Of a stretch of DNA of 64,000 nucleotides, positions 33,675 through 43,200 are shown one piece after another (within the stretch, counting starts at the first letter, position 1; each line of letters starts with the position of its first letter). The notes below the pieces were generated by a model, which was given only the letters and a program-made list of their open reading frames with translations, did no database searches and was not told where the DNA came from. The translations under genes were made by a program, and so were the position numbers. This DNA is from Dolichospermum flos-aquae CCAP 1403/13F (GTDB taxonomy: Bacteria > Cyanobacteriota > Cyanobacteriia > Cyanobacteriales > Nostocaceae), in the NCBI RefSeq assembly GCF_012516395.1, contig NZ_CP051206.1:3948001-4012000 (forward strand). The letters are read 5' to 3'.

Positions 33675-34400
33675 ATGGCTTTAACCGCACAAGAAATAGA
33701 AGCATTAATGCCAGATTGCACTGAACTACTCAGCGACGAACCAGAAATGGAAAGCTCCTTACACTATACACAACTATTAATATTAGTAACTTGTTTAGAA
33801 TGGTTATGGCGTGATAGAGAAGATTTTTTTATTGGTGCAAATCTTAGTGTTTACTATAGTCGTCAACAGTTAAAAAATCGAGATTTTAGGGGGCCAGACT
33901 TTTTTCTAGTCAAAGATACGGAAAAACGTCCACGTCTGTCTTGGGTAACATGGGAAGAAGATGGTAAATATCCCAATGTGATCATTGAATTACTTTCTGA
34001 TTCGACAGCGAAAGTAGATAAGGGATTGAAAAAACAGTTATATCAAAATCAATTCCGCACTCCTGAGTATTTCTGGTTTTCCCCAAATACCTTAGAATTG
34101 GTGGGATGGCGATTAACAGATAGTGAATACAAAAGTATTCCAGCATCAGAAAATGACTGGTATTGGAGTCAGGAGTTAGGTTTATATCTAGGGGTTTGGG
34201 AAGATAAGTTAAGATATTTTACTGTTGAAGGAAGATTAGTTCCTACACCAGAAGAAGCTAATTTAGAATAAATTAGAAAAGCTGAATCCGAACATCAAAG
34301 GGCTGAATCTGAACGTCAGCGTGCTGACGAAGCAGAAAATAAAGCAGCTATTTTAGCTCAAAAATTGAGAGAACTGGGTGTTGAGCCTGATAGTTTGTAA
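33675..34400 (+). pseudogene. Uma2 family gene interrupted by a stop codon
   Basis: The open part (33675-34271) gives 198 residues of a Uma2 protein (ALTAQEIEALMPDCTEL, KYPNVIIELLSDSTAKVDKG, GWRLTDSEYKSIP). After the TAA at 34269-34271 the same frame continues for 42 codons (IRKAESEHQRAESERQRADE, ending LRELGVEPDSL and TAA at 34398). That tail is the usual charged C-terminal coil of longer Uma2 proteins, so the TAA is a nonsense change (GAA or CAA to TAA would do). The shortened product may still fold. The gene splits an exporter operon and is followed at once by a remnant of the permease 3' end. Confidence 0.8.
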
Positions 34401-34405
34401 ATAGA

Positions 34406-34491
34406 GGTGCTTTACTGAGTGGCACAATTATTTTAGGTTGGGGATGGACTTTTTTCATCTGTGGGGACATAAATTGATGGATTTGCTGTAA
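34406..34491 (+). pseudogene. remnant copy of the permease 3' end
   Basis: 86 bp matching 33504-33590, with a one-base deletion (ACTTTTTTC for ACTTGTTTTC) that shifts the frame. Its TAA abuts the ATG of the ATPase (TAAATG), which is how permease and ATPase would have joined before the Uma2 segment was introduced. Confidence 0.85.
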
Positions 34492-35223
34492 ATGGAAGTA
34501 ATACGTTTGGATAATGTTTCGCTGTGGAGAAGAACTCAAGAGGAATTTTCCTATGACTTGAAAAAAACGCTCCTATCTGTGGTAGAAGGTAAATATCGGC
34601 AACCGGCTAAAAAATTAGTTTTAGATAATATTGACTTAGTGGTTGAAAAAGGCGAAAAAATAGGTATAATCGGTGCGAACGGTTCTGGTAAGTCCACTCT
34701 GTTAAAGATAATTTCTGGGATTCTTCAGCCAACAACTGGTACTGTGAGGGTTCGGGGTCAAGTTGCACCTTTAATCGAACTAGGAGCAGGCTTTGATGCA
34801 GAAATTTCTGTGATAGACAATATACTTCTCTATGGTGTATTGTTGGGTTTTTCTAGGTCTGAAATGAAAGCGAGAGCGCGTTCTATTTTGGAGTTTGCGG
34901 AGTTGGAGGATTATGCTTTAGTTCCAGTTAAGGGGTTATCTTCAGGTATGGTGGCTCGTTTGGGGTTTTCTATTGCTACAGATGTACAGCCAGAAATTTT
35001 AATTTTGGATGAGGTGTTGTCTGTGGGAGATGAGGGTTTTAAGAATAAGTGCAAGCAGAGGATGGATCAGTTTTGGGATGATCATTCTACTGTTTTGGTT
35101 GTGTCCCATGATTTAGAGTTTGTGAAGCAGTCTTGTCAACGGGGAATATTATTAAAGAAAGGTAAAATCATATTTATTGGAGATGCAGATGAAGCTGTAA
35201 AATACTATGTTAAACAGATTTAG
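34492..35223 (+). CDS. ABC polysaccharide exporter ATPase (Wzt/TagH-like)
   Basis: ATP-binding subunit of 243 residues that drives the permease at 32784. Motifs: IGIIGANGSGKSTLLKIISG (about 55-74), GLSSGMVARLGFSIA (about 143-158), EILILDEVLSVGD and VVSHDLEFVKQ. The family signature AFIELGAGFD appears here as PLIELGAGFD. It has no C-terminal carbohydrate-binding extension, so export need not depend on a capped chain end. It is followed 26 bp later by the coiled-coil methyltransferase. Confidence 0.92.
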   Translation: MEVIRLDNVSLWRRTQEEFSYDLKKTLLSVVEGKYRQPAKKLVLDNIDLVVEKGEKIGIIGANGSGKSTLLKIISGILQPTTGTVRVRGQVAPLIELGAGFDAEISVIDNILLYGVLLGFSRSEMKARARSILEFAELEDYALVPVKGLSSGMVARLGFSIATDVQPEILILDEVLSVGDEGFKNKCKQRMDQFWDDHSTVLVVSHDLEFVKQSCQRGILLKKGKIIFIGDADEAVKYYVKQI

Positions 35224-35249
35224 TTAGGTATTTTAAGTGATTTTAAACA

Positions 35250-36590
35250 ATGATTGAAAAAAATAATTCTGAAATTAATGTCGATGAGTTAATGGAGAAG
35301 ATCCGTCAAGAGATACTTAATCGTCAAGGTCACTCTCGGTCTATGGAAACAAAAAATAATGCAGATACAGCAAATTTCATGTCGAATATTAGCTTAAGCA
35401 TGGGCTATATTGAATCTTTACTGAAAAATGCGGAGTCTAGAGCTTATATTCGGACGAAATGGCCTGACAAACTTAATCGTTTTCCGTTTAATTTAATATC
35501 AAAATTACAAAAATTTATCCTCAAAGCCATCAACTTTCTGTTTAAAGACCAACGAGAAGTTAATTTTAATTTAATTCTTTCTTTAAAAGAATCCCTAACG
35601 ATTAATCACCAACTGATAGCAGAAATCAAAACTCTAAAGACACAAATAGATGATTGCTTAATTACTGTGGATGCTCGCTTTCAAGCAGCAAATGAGCATT
35701 TGAATATTGTAGATAATAGCATTCAAGAACTTGATAAGCAAATAGTTGCTGTAGATACTCAATTTCAAGGGATGAATGAGCGTCATTTTAGAAATGACAG
35801 TTACCTCAAAAATGATTTAATGCAGCAGAAGCGATTGATATCCTTATTTTTAGAAGAAGCGCGGCAGCGATTACCAGAACCTTTTAATCAAGAACAACTG
35901 CAAACCTTTGTTAGTGAAGACGAACATTTACTAGATTCATTCTACGTTGCTTTTGAAGATCATTTCCGAGGTACTCGTGAGGACATTTCATATAGATTAA
36001 AAGTATATTTGCCCTTGATTGAAAAAGCAAATGTTGGTACACCAGACACGCCTATTTTAGATGTAGGCTGTGGACGGGGTGAGTGGTTAGAATTGCTAAA
36101 GGAATCTGGATATATCTCTAGGGGTTTAGACATCAACAGAGTTATGGTAGAGCAATGCCAGGCTAGAGGTTTGGAGACAATAGAAGCAGATGTCATTAAC
36201 TATTTGCAATCTTTACCAGAAAATAGTTTGGGCGCTATAACCGGATTTCATATTATTGAGCATCTGCCATTTAAAACATTAATGAGGTTATTTTCTGAAA
36301 CAGTCAGGGTACTCAAACCCCAGGGATTAGTTATTTTTGAAACTCCAAATCCAGATAATGTGTTAGTGGGAAGTAATACCTTTTATTTAGATCCAACTCA
36401 TATTAATCCATTACCTAGCCCCACAATCAAGTTTATGGCTGAAATGTTTGGTTTATACAATACTCAAATCATCACACTACATCCCTATCCTGAAAATGCC
36501 AAAGTTGATGGTCAAAGTGTAGCTGAACGCTTTAATGATCATTTCTATGGACCACAAGATTATGCTGTGGTAGGGTATAAACATGAGTAA
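35250..36590 (+). CDS. SAM-dependent methyltransferase with coiled-coil N-terminus, glycan-modifying type
   Basis: Protein of 446 residues. It begins with the motif INVDELMEKIRQEI (about 9-22) common in methyltransferases of cyanobacterial glycan clusters, continues with a long helical/coiled-coil region (about 90-210) and ends with a class I methyltransferase domain: LDVGCGRGEWLELL (about 270-283), GLDINRVMVEQC and FHIIEHLPF. The layout resembles WbdD-type chain-terminating enzymes, in which a coiled coil measures chain length, but no kinase domain is present. Modification of the exported glycan is inferred from position after the exporter ATPase. Its end overlaps the next gene by 8 bp. Confidence 0.82.
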   Translation: MIEKNNSEINVDELMEKIRQEILNRQGHSRSMETKNNADTANFMSNISLSMGYIESLLKNAESRAYIRTKWPDKLNRFPFNLISKLQKFILKAINFLFKDQREVNFNLILSLKESLTINHQLIAEIKTLKTQIDDCLITVDARFQAANEHLNIVDNSIQELDKQIVAVDTQFQGMNERHFRNDSYLKNDLMQQKRLISLFLEEARQRLPEPFNQEQLQTFVSEDEHLLDSFYVAFEDHFRGTREDISYRLKVYLPLIEKANVGTPDTPILDVGCGRGEWLELLKESGYISRGLDINRVMVEQCQARGLETIEADVINYLQSLPENSLGAITGFHIIEHLPFKTLMRLFSETVRVLKPQGLVIFETPNPDNVLVGSNTFYLDPTHINPLPSPTIKFMAEMFGLYNTQIITLHPYPENAKVDGQSVAERFNDHFYGPQDYAVVGYKHE

Positions 36591-37608
36591 ATATAAGATT
36601 GCAGTGGTAGTACCACGCATGATCACCGGGGAGATTGGAGGAGCAGAAAGGTTTTTTACAGGTCTGATAAATTCTTTGAATACTCCAACTACATCTGCGA
36701 ATCTTGTTCAAGTTTTGGTTGATGAATCGAGTTTTGAGACAATACAAGAATCATATTTACGTTGCTACGATTTAGATGTTTCTGATTACGATGCAGTAAT
36801 TTCTACGAAAGCTCCTACTTTTTTGGTGCGTCATCCTAATCATATATGCTACCTCGTTCATACTATTCGAGTGTTTTATGATATGTTTGAACAGGAGTTC
36901 GGTCATGGTAATCAAATTATAAGAACTCAAAGGGATACTATTCAAAAACTAGATACAGGAGCATTAAGTTCACCAAGAACTAAGAAAGTTTTTACAATTG
37001 GCAACGAAGTAAGTCAAAGACTACTTAAATGGAATGGTATTAAAAGCGAGGTTTTGCATCCAGCACTAGTATTGGATAATTTTCATCAAGGCAACTATGA
37101 ATATATATTTATGCCGGGGAGATTACATCGTTGGAAGCGCGTAGATTTAGTAATTAAAGCAATGCGTCATCTTCAGCATCCTATTCGTCTGAAAATTGTC
37201 GGTACAGGTGAACAGGAGCAGGAATTACGCGAACTTAGTGGTACAGATGAGCGGATACAATTTTTAGGCAGAGTTTCAGATGAGGAACTTTTGGATTTAT
37301 ATGCAAATGCTTTAGTCATACCATTTGTACCGATACGAGAAGATTATGGCTACGTTACCTTAGAGGCTTTTGCTCATACAAAACCAGTAATTAGTTGTCA
37401 AGATTCTGGAGAATGCTTACAGTTCGTTAAAAATGGTATTAATGGTTTTGTGGTTGCTCCTCAAGCAAAGGAAATTGCCAAAGCCATAGAATATTTTATC
37501 AATGACCCCGAACAAGCAAAAGTCATGGGGAAAAGGGGAAAGCTTGACATAAGCCACATTAATTGGTCAAATATCTCTCAGAGATTATTGGATGTTCTGC
37601 GAGAGTGA
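36583..37608 (+). CDS. glycosyltransferase family 4
   Basis: Protein of 341 residues with the GT-B fold. The N-terminal domain has VVVPRMITGEIGGAERF, and the C-terminal domain has YIFMPGRLHRWKRVDLVIKA (about 172-191), LKIVGTGEQEQELREL and the retaining GT4 segment FVPIREDYGYVTLEAFAHTK with the E-x7-E like pattern. Sugar donor and acceptor unknown. The ATG overlaps the methyltransferase stop (ATGAGTAA), so the two are translationally coupled. Part of the glycan cluster. Confidence 0.88.
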   Translation: MSKYKIAVVVPRMITGEIGGAERFFTGLINSLNTPTTSANLVQVLVDESSFETIQESYLRCYDLDVSDYDAVISTKAPTFLVRHPNHICYLVHTIRVFYDMFEQEFGHGNQIIRTQRDTIQKLDTGALSSPRTKKVFTIGNEVSQRLLKWNGIKSEVLHPALVLDNFHQGNYEYIFMPGRLHRWKRVDLVIKAMRHLQHPIRLKIVGTGEQEQELRELSGTDERIQFLGRVSDEELLDLYANALVIPFVPIREDYGYVTLEAFAHTKPVISCQDSGECLQFVKNGINGFVVAPQAKEIAKAIEYFINDPEQAKVMGKRGKLDISHINWSNISQRLLDVLRE

Positions 37609-37619
37609 AGTTAATAAAT

Positions 37620-39680
37620 ATGACTGAAAAACAAATCTTTCAAGTTACTGTCTTAGATATGCAGCCTATTGATCCACCTATTGGCGGAGGGAGACTGCGG
37701 TTGCTAGGCTTATATCATGGGATGGGTGAGTATCTTCCCACTACATATATAGGATCATATGATTGGCCGGGAGAAAATTATCGGCATCATCGATTGAGTA
37801 AAACTTTAGAAGAAATTGATATTCCGCTGAGTGAGAAACACTTTTCTGAGTGTGCTGAATGGCAGTCACAGGTAGGTGGTAAAACTATTATAGATTCTTG
37901 CTTTAATTTGCTAGGGCATCATTCAAGTAAATTTTTGGAGACAGCTAGAAAACAAATAGCTTTATCAGATATTATCATTTTTTCTCATCCTTGGGTATAC
38001 CCACTAGTCAAAGATCTACTGCGTTCTCGTCCCCAACTTGTTGTTTATGATTCTCAGAACGTCGAAGGTTTATTAAGAACTAGTTTATTAGATGATGGTG
38101 ATTTTGGCACGGAAATTGCTAAAAACGTAGTGAGTATAGAATACGAACTTTGCCACAATTGTGATTTAATTCTTGCTTGTTCCCATGAAGATAGAGAACT
38201 ATTTCATAAACTATATAATATTCCTTTCAGGAAAATATCCATTGTTCCCAATGGTGTATTTACCGATAAAATTCAAAATTCAAGTGACAGCAAGCGGAGA
38301 ATAGCCAGAAAAAAATTAAATATAAATATAGGGAATAGTCCACTTGTGATTTTCATGGGTAGTTCTTATGTACCCAACACTGAAGCAGCAAGATTTATTA
38401 TTGATAAATTAGCGCGGGAAATGCCTGATGTTAAGTTTGCAATTTGTGGTGGTGTAGGCGATAAATTTAGTCAAGATGAACTGAGTGAAAAAAATATTGA
38501 TAATGTTATTTTAACGGGTTTTTTAAAAGAAAGTGAAAAACTTAACTATTTAGCTGCATCTGATCTAGCTATCAACCCAATGTTTTCAGGGTCAGGTACA
38601 AATATCAAGATGTTTGATTTTATGGCTGCTGGCTTACCAGTAATATCAACACCAATTGGAGCTAGAGGTATCTTTCAAGGATCGGAAACAGCCATCCATA
38701 TCTGCACAGCAGAAGAGTTTACCAGTAGTATCCAACGAGTTATTAATGATCAAGACTATAGCCAGGTTCTTGGTGAATCAGCTAGAAGTTTAGTAGAAAG
38801 AAAGTATGCTTGGCAAAAAATATCCAGCAATTTAGGGCTTTTGCTGCATAGAAATAGACTCAAGCTAGGGGATAATATTCCATTTTTTAGTGTGATTATT
38901 CCTACCTATGAAAGACATGACAAATTAGAAACATTGCTGGATTGTTTACAAAATCAAATTTCCCAAGACTTTGAAATTATTATAGTTGATCAAAGTAAAA
39001 CATTATGGAAACAAAGAGAAAAGTATTCTGATTTAGATATTATCTATATTCATAGTGATATTAAAGGAGCAGTAATAGCTAGAAATACAGCATCTTATTA
39101 CGCTAGGGGAAAAGTTTTAGCCTTTACAGATGATGATTGTCAACCAAAGCCTGATTGGTTAAATAATGGCAAACAATACTTTGAAGATAACGATATAGTT
39201 GGCGTAGAAGGACTGATTATTTCCGATCACCTAAAAGATGATAATTACCGTTCTGTAACCAACTTAGGGTTTGAAGGAATCGGTTTTATGACAGCGAATT
39301 TGCTGGTTAGACGAGAAGTCTTTATGGCTGTTGATGGATTTGATGAATCTTTTGACAATCCACATTTTCGTGAAGATACTGATTTAGGGTGGAGAATTTG
39401 CCAGTATGGACAAGTCCCTTTTGCTGAAGATGTTTGTGTTTTTCACCCTCCTCATCTTCGCACTGATAAAGGTGAAAGTTCGGCAGAAAGAAACCAGTTT
39501 TTTGAAAAAGATGTTTTGTTGATGCAAAAACATCCAGAACGTTACCGAGAACTATTTTTTATGGAGTCTCACTACAAAAATACTCCGGGATTTCGGGAAA
39601 ACTTTCTCAGAGGAGTCAGGAAGTATAATGTAGAAGTTGATAGTTTTTACTTGGATTGTTTAGGCTCAGAAAAGCCATGA
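37620..39680 (+). CDS. fused GT4-GT2 glycosyltransferase
   Basis: Protein of 686 residues with two catalytic domains. Residues about 10-410 are GT4-like (VLDMQPIDPPIGGGRLRLLG, VIFMGSSYVPNTEAARF, NPMFSGSGTNIKMFDFMAAG). Residues from about 421 form a GT2 (GT-A) domain: FSVIIPTYERHDKLETLLDC, DDD in AFTDDDCQP (about 501) and REDTDLGWRICQYG. Such a fusion could add two consecutive sugars of one repeat unit. I chose the ATG at 37620, 9 bp after the previous stop, because upstream codons overlap the preceding gene. Confidence 0.88.
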   Translation: MTEKQIFQVTVLDMQPIDPPIGGGRLRLLGLYHGMGEYLPTTYIGSYDWPGENYRHHRLSKTLEEIDIPLSEKHFSECAEWQSQVGGKTIIDSCFNLLGHHSSKFLETARKQIALSDIIIFSHPWVYPLVKDLLRSRPQLVVYDSQNVEGLLRTSLLDDGDFGTEIAKNVVSIEYELCHNCDLILACSHEDRELFHKLYNIPFRKISIVPNGVFTDKIQNSSDSKRRIARKKLNINIGNSPLVIFMGSSYVPNTEAARFIIDKLAREMPDVKFAICGGVGDKFSQDELSEKNIDNVILTGFLKESEKLNYLAASDLAINPMFSGSGTNIKMFDFMAAGLPVISTPIGARGIFQGSETAIHICTAEEFTSSIQRVINDQDYSQVLGESARSLVERKYAWQKISSNLGLLLHRNRLKLGDNIPFFSVIIPTYERHDKLETLLDCLQNQISQDFEIIIVDQSKTLWKQREKYSDLDIIYIHSDIKGAVIARNTASYYARGKVLAFTDDDCQPKPDWLNNGKQYFEDNDIVGVEGLIISDHLKDDNYRSVTNLGFEGIGFMTANLLVRREVFMAVDGFDESFDNPHFREDTDLGWRICQYGQVPFAEDVCVFHPPHLRTDKGESSAERNQFFEKDVLLMQKHPERYRELFFMESHYKNTPGFRENFLRGVRKYNVEVDSFYLDCLGSEKP

Positions 39681-39791
39681 ACCAATATTGAGTTATAGAT
39701 GGTTGATCGTGTTGGGTACTCGCTGTTAAACTTTTCAAGTTATATAAATCTCGTATAAGAGGTTGTTTGAAAACTTTTTCGTGTGGGATCT

Positions 39792-39877
39792 GATCCCCCT
39801 AAATCCCCCTAAATCCCCCTTGAAAAGAGGGACTTTGAGGAATTTAGCCCCCCTTTGTAAGGGGGGTTGGGGGGGAT
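39792..39877. repeat. CCCCCTAAATCCCCC inverted repeat
   Basis: GATCCCCCTAAATCCCCC arms face GGGGGGTTGGGGGGGATC around a CTTGAAAAGAGGG loop. A common dispersed cyanobacterial repeat with strong hairpin potential; here it could end transcription of the glycan operon. Confidence 0.75.
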
Positions 39878-39910
39878 CTCGATTAATTCTGATACTTTTC
39901 AAACATCCTC

Positions 39911-40052
39911 TAAGTAGGTGAACGGAAAAAAACCGTAGACGCGAAGCGGCTTCTCGAAGAGTAATATGTAACGAAAAGTAAAATCGCCCAAACCCTCTTC
40001 ACTCTTGCCTCTTGCCTTGCCATAAGGACGATTTTCAATGCTAAACTACTTA
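39911..40052 (+). mobile_element. TAAGTAGGT miniature element, copy 2 (long type)
   Basis: 142-bp copy in the same orientation as 18244, with GAACGGAAAAAAACCGTAG, GGCTTCTCGAAGAGTAATAT and a slightly damaged right end (AAACTACTTA). Confidence 0.8.
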
Positions 40053-40258
40053 GTAAAAGGTTGCTTATAGCGTGTTAATGCGATCGCATCTGGATGAATA
40101 TCAAAAATCGAAAGACAATACCCATATATCATATTTGGTTGATCCTGTCAATGCGTAAACCCTATAAAATATTTATAATTAAAATATGGTGTTATATTTG
40201 ACAAAATTGTGCTATTCAGTTAAATTAGTTGAAATCTACCGGGAGTGAACGTGAAATT

Positions 40259-43200
40259 ATGACAGTAGCAAGCATCAATTCAGTTCAGGGTCTTTTTATT
40301 ACCCTCCTGAAAAGTCCAGCAGATACCAAAAATTTGGCTGATTTGACTTCCCAACTGAACAAAGGTGTCGCTATCACCAAAATTGCCACAGACCTAATTG
40401 ATTCAGCAGCAGGGAAACAACTATTTGGCACATTAAGTAATGCTGATTTGATAGACTACATTTACAGTAATGCTTTCGGTCGAGTTCCTGACAGTGCTGG
40501 TAAGACCTACTGGACTGGAAAGTTAGGAACAACACCAGACTCAGCAAAAAAAGCTTCAGTGGTTGCTGATATTATTAACTCTGCTGATTCTGCTGATAAA
40601 CAGGTTTTCAACAGCAGGGTTGATACCGCTAAAAACACCACTCATCAGTTGTCCGTCCAAGAGCTTTATATTACATTTTTGGGGCGGGCGGCAGAAACAA
40701 GTGGTCGGGACTATTGGGTAGGACGTTTGAATAATGGTGCATCCATCGCCGATGTCACCAAAGATATTATCGCTTCAAAAGAGGCGCAGGATAAATATAC
40801 CGGTTTAGTAAACAGTCAATTTATTGAGCTAGTTTATAGTAATGCCTTCGGTCGGTCAACAGACAAAGAAGGTTTAGATTACTGGGTTGGGAAACTAAAT
40901 AGTTCAACAAGAGCAGCAGTGGCACTGGAGATACTGAGTGCTGCTAGTGATGCAGATAGAAAAACTTTGAACAATAAGGTGGATGTTGCTCAGGGAATTA
41001 CTGACAATTTCCAAACACAGTTTGCTTTAACCAAGGAAACTGACAACCTTACAGGTACAAATGGCAAGGATTTGTTCACAGGCGACAATGGTAACGACTT
41101 CTTTGCCACTGTCCAACCTGGGGATAGAATTGACGGGGGTGCTGGTATTGATACCTTAAAATACTCCTACAGCAAGGGAATATTGCCTACTCTCCTTAAT
41201 GTTGAAAAGGTAGAGTTGATTAATTTACTGAGTCCAGTAATTGACTTCAGCCCCGCTGCTGGTTCGGGTCTGGAGGAAGTCACCCTCAAATTTGACCCAT
41301 TATTTGGTCGCACCGTCACTGGACTACGAGATATTAAGCTCGGTATTGACAACGTTACTAACGACAACAGTATCACTGGTAATTTTGGTAATGGAACAAC
41401 TGCAAGTGTTTCCCTGACAGATTCTACACTGGATACACTCACCATTCAAGGTGATAAAGTCGCTACGATTGACCTTGATCTGGGAAGTGAGTTTACAGAT
41501 GGGGTTAATAGGATTGCGACCCTAAATATTCCAACTCTATCTTCTACTGCTACCGGAAGAACACTGAATATTACTGGAGATGCTGGACTAGCTGGCACAG
41601 ACATTAATAATCCCAACAGTTCTACAACGGTAGCTTTAAACTTAAATACTTCAAATCCTGATGCAGTAACAACTGTAAATGCGAAATCAAACATTGGTGG
41701 TGTGAAATTGTTCTTTACGGATCAAGGTAAGGTTAATTTCACAGGCGGTAAGGGTAATGATAGTGTTGGGTTTGCATTCGCCCAATTTGACGATAAAAGT
41801 ATAGTTGACGGTGGTGACGGCAAGGATACGGTGAGATTTACTGGTGCTAACATTGATGCTACTACCGCCGTCGCAGTTACTGCTATCAACGGTGTTAAAA
41901 ACGTTGAGGTCTTAGGCTTTGAAACTCCCACAGTCACAGTGGATGCAACTAAGATTACTGCTGTTAAGGAGTATGATTTCGTAGCCAATACTGTCAATCT
42001 CAGCGGTGCAGCTACAGGTACTACAGGTAACAAATTCACCTTGAATAATAGATTTAACGCTAACGCTGTTACTTTAAACTTGATAGGAAAGGGTCAAAGT
42101 GCCGATTTAACATTGAAAGGAAAAGTTCAAACCCTGAATCTAAACTCTAACGCGGGTACTGACACTGGGACTGAGAAAAATGAGATCACCAACCTGACCA
42201 CAGATTTTGCTGGGTTAGCTGGTCCCCCTGCGATTCCCGCATTAACAGTTAATGTCACAGGTAACAAAGAACTGAAAATCGCCTCCCCCGTCCTCCCAAG
42301 CAACGCAGTCCAAGGCGTTACTATTAGTGCAGGCGCATTTACTGCAAAACTAGAGGCTACTGGTACTGATCAAGACGACACCTTCATAGGTGGTACTGTT
42401 GATAACATCTTTAATGGACGTAGTGGTACTAACACCTTCAATGCTGGTCCCGGCAAGAATAACTTTACAGGTGGTAAGGATAAAGACACCTTTAACTTTA
42501 CCTTTGCCGATTTTAACGCTGATGATAAAGTTGATGGCGGTGACGGCATAGATACGGTAAGATTTACTGGTGCTAACATTGACATTAGTGCAGCCGCCGC
42601 AGTTGCTGCTATCAATGCTTTTAAAGGTGTTGATGTCTTAGGCTTTGGAACTCCCACAGTCACCACAGTCACAGTCGATGCAACTAAGATTACTGCTGTT
42701 AAAGAGTATGATTTCGTAGCCGATACTGTCAATCTCAGTGGTGCAGCTACAGGTAACAAATTCACCTTGAATAAGACCGCAGATAACGATGTTAATTTAA
42801 ACTTGACAGGAAAGGGTCAAAGTGCCGATTTAACATTGAAAGGAAATGTTCAAGGAAGTGTTCAAACCCTGATTCTAAGCTCTAACAAGGGTACTGACAC
42901 TGGGACTGAGAAAAATGAGATCACCAACCTGACCACAGATTTTGCTGGATTGGCCGGTCTTCCTAATGGTCTTCCTAATGTTGCTGCATTAACAGTTAAT
43001 GTCACAGGTGACAAAGAACTGAAAATCGCCTCCCCCATCCTCCCAAGCAACGCAGTCCAAGGTGTTACTATTAATGCAAACGCATTTGCGGCAAAACTAG
43101 AGGCTACTGGTACTGATCTGGATGACACCTTCACAGGTGGTACTGTTGATAACATCTTTAATGGACGTAGTGGTAATAACACCTTCAATGCTGGTGCCGG

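Larger units (their letters stand above)
39681..40258. other. 578-bp intergenic region with two repeat elements
   Basis: Between the GT fusion and the RTX gene. It holds a C/G-rich inverted repeat (39792-39877) and a TAAGTAGGT element (39911-40052). The RTX promoter must lie in the last 200 bp; a weak GGGAG occurs at 40240-40244. Confidence 0.7.
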
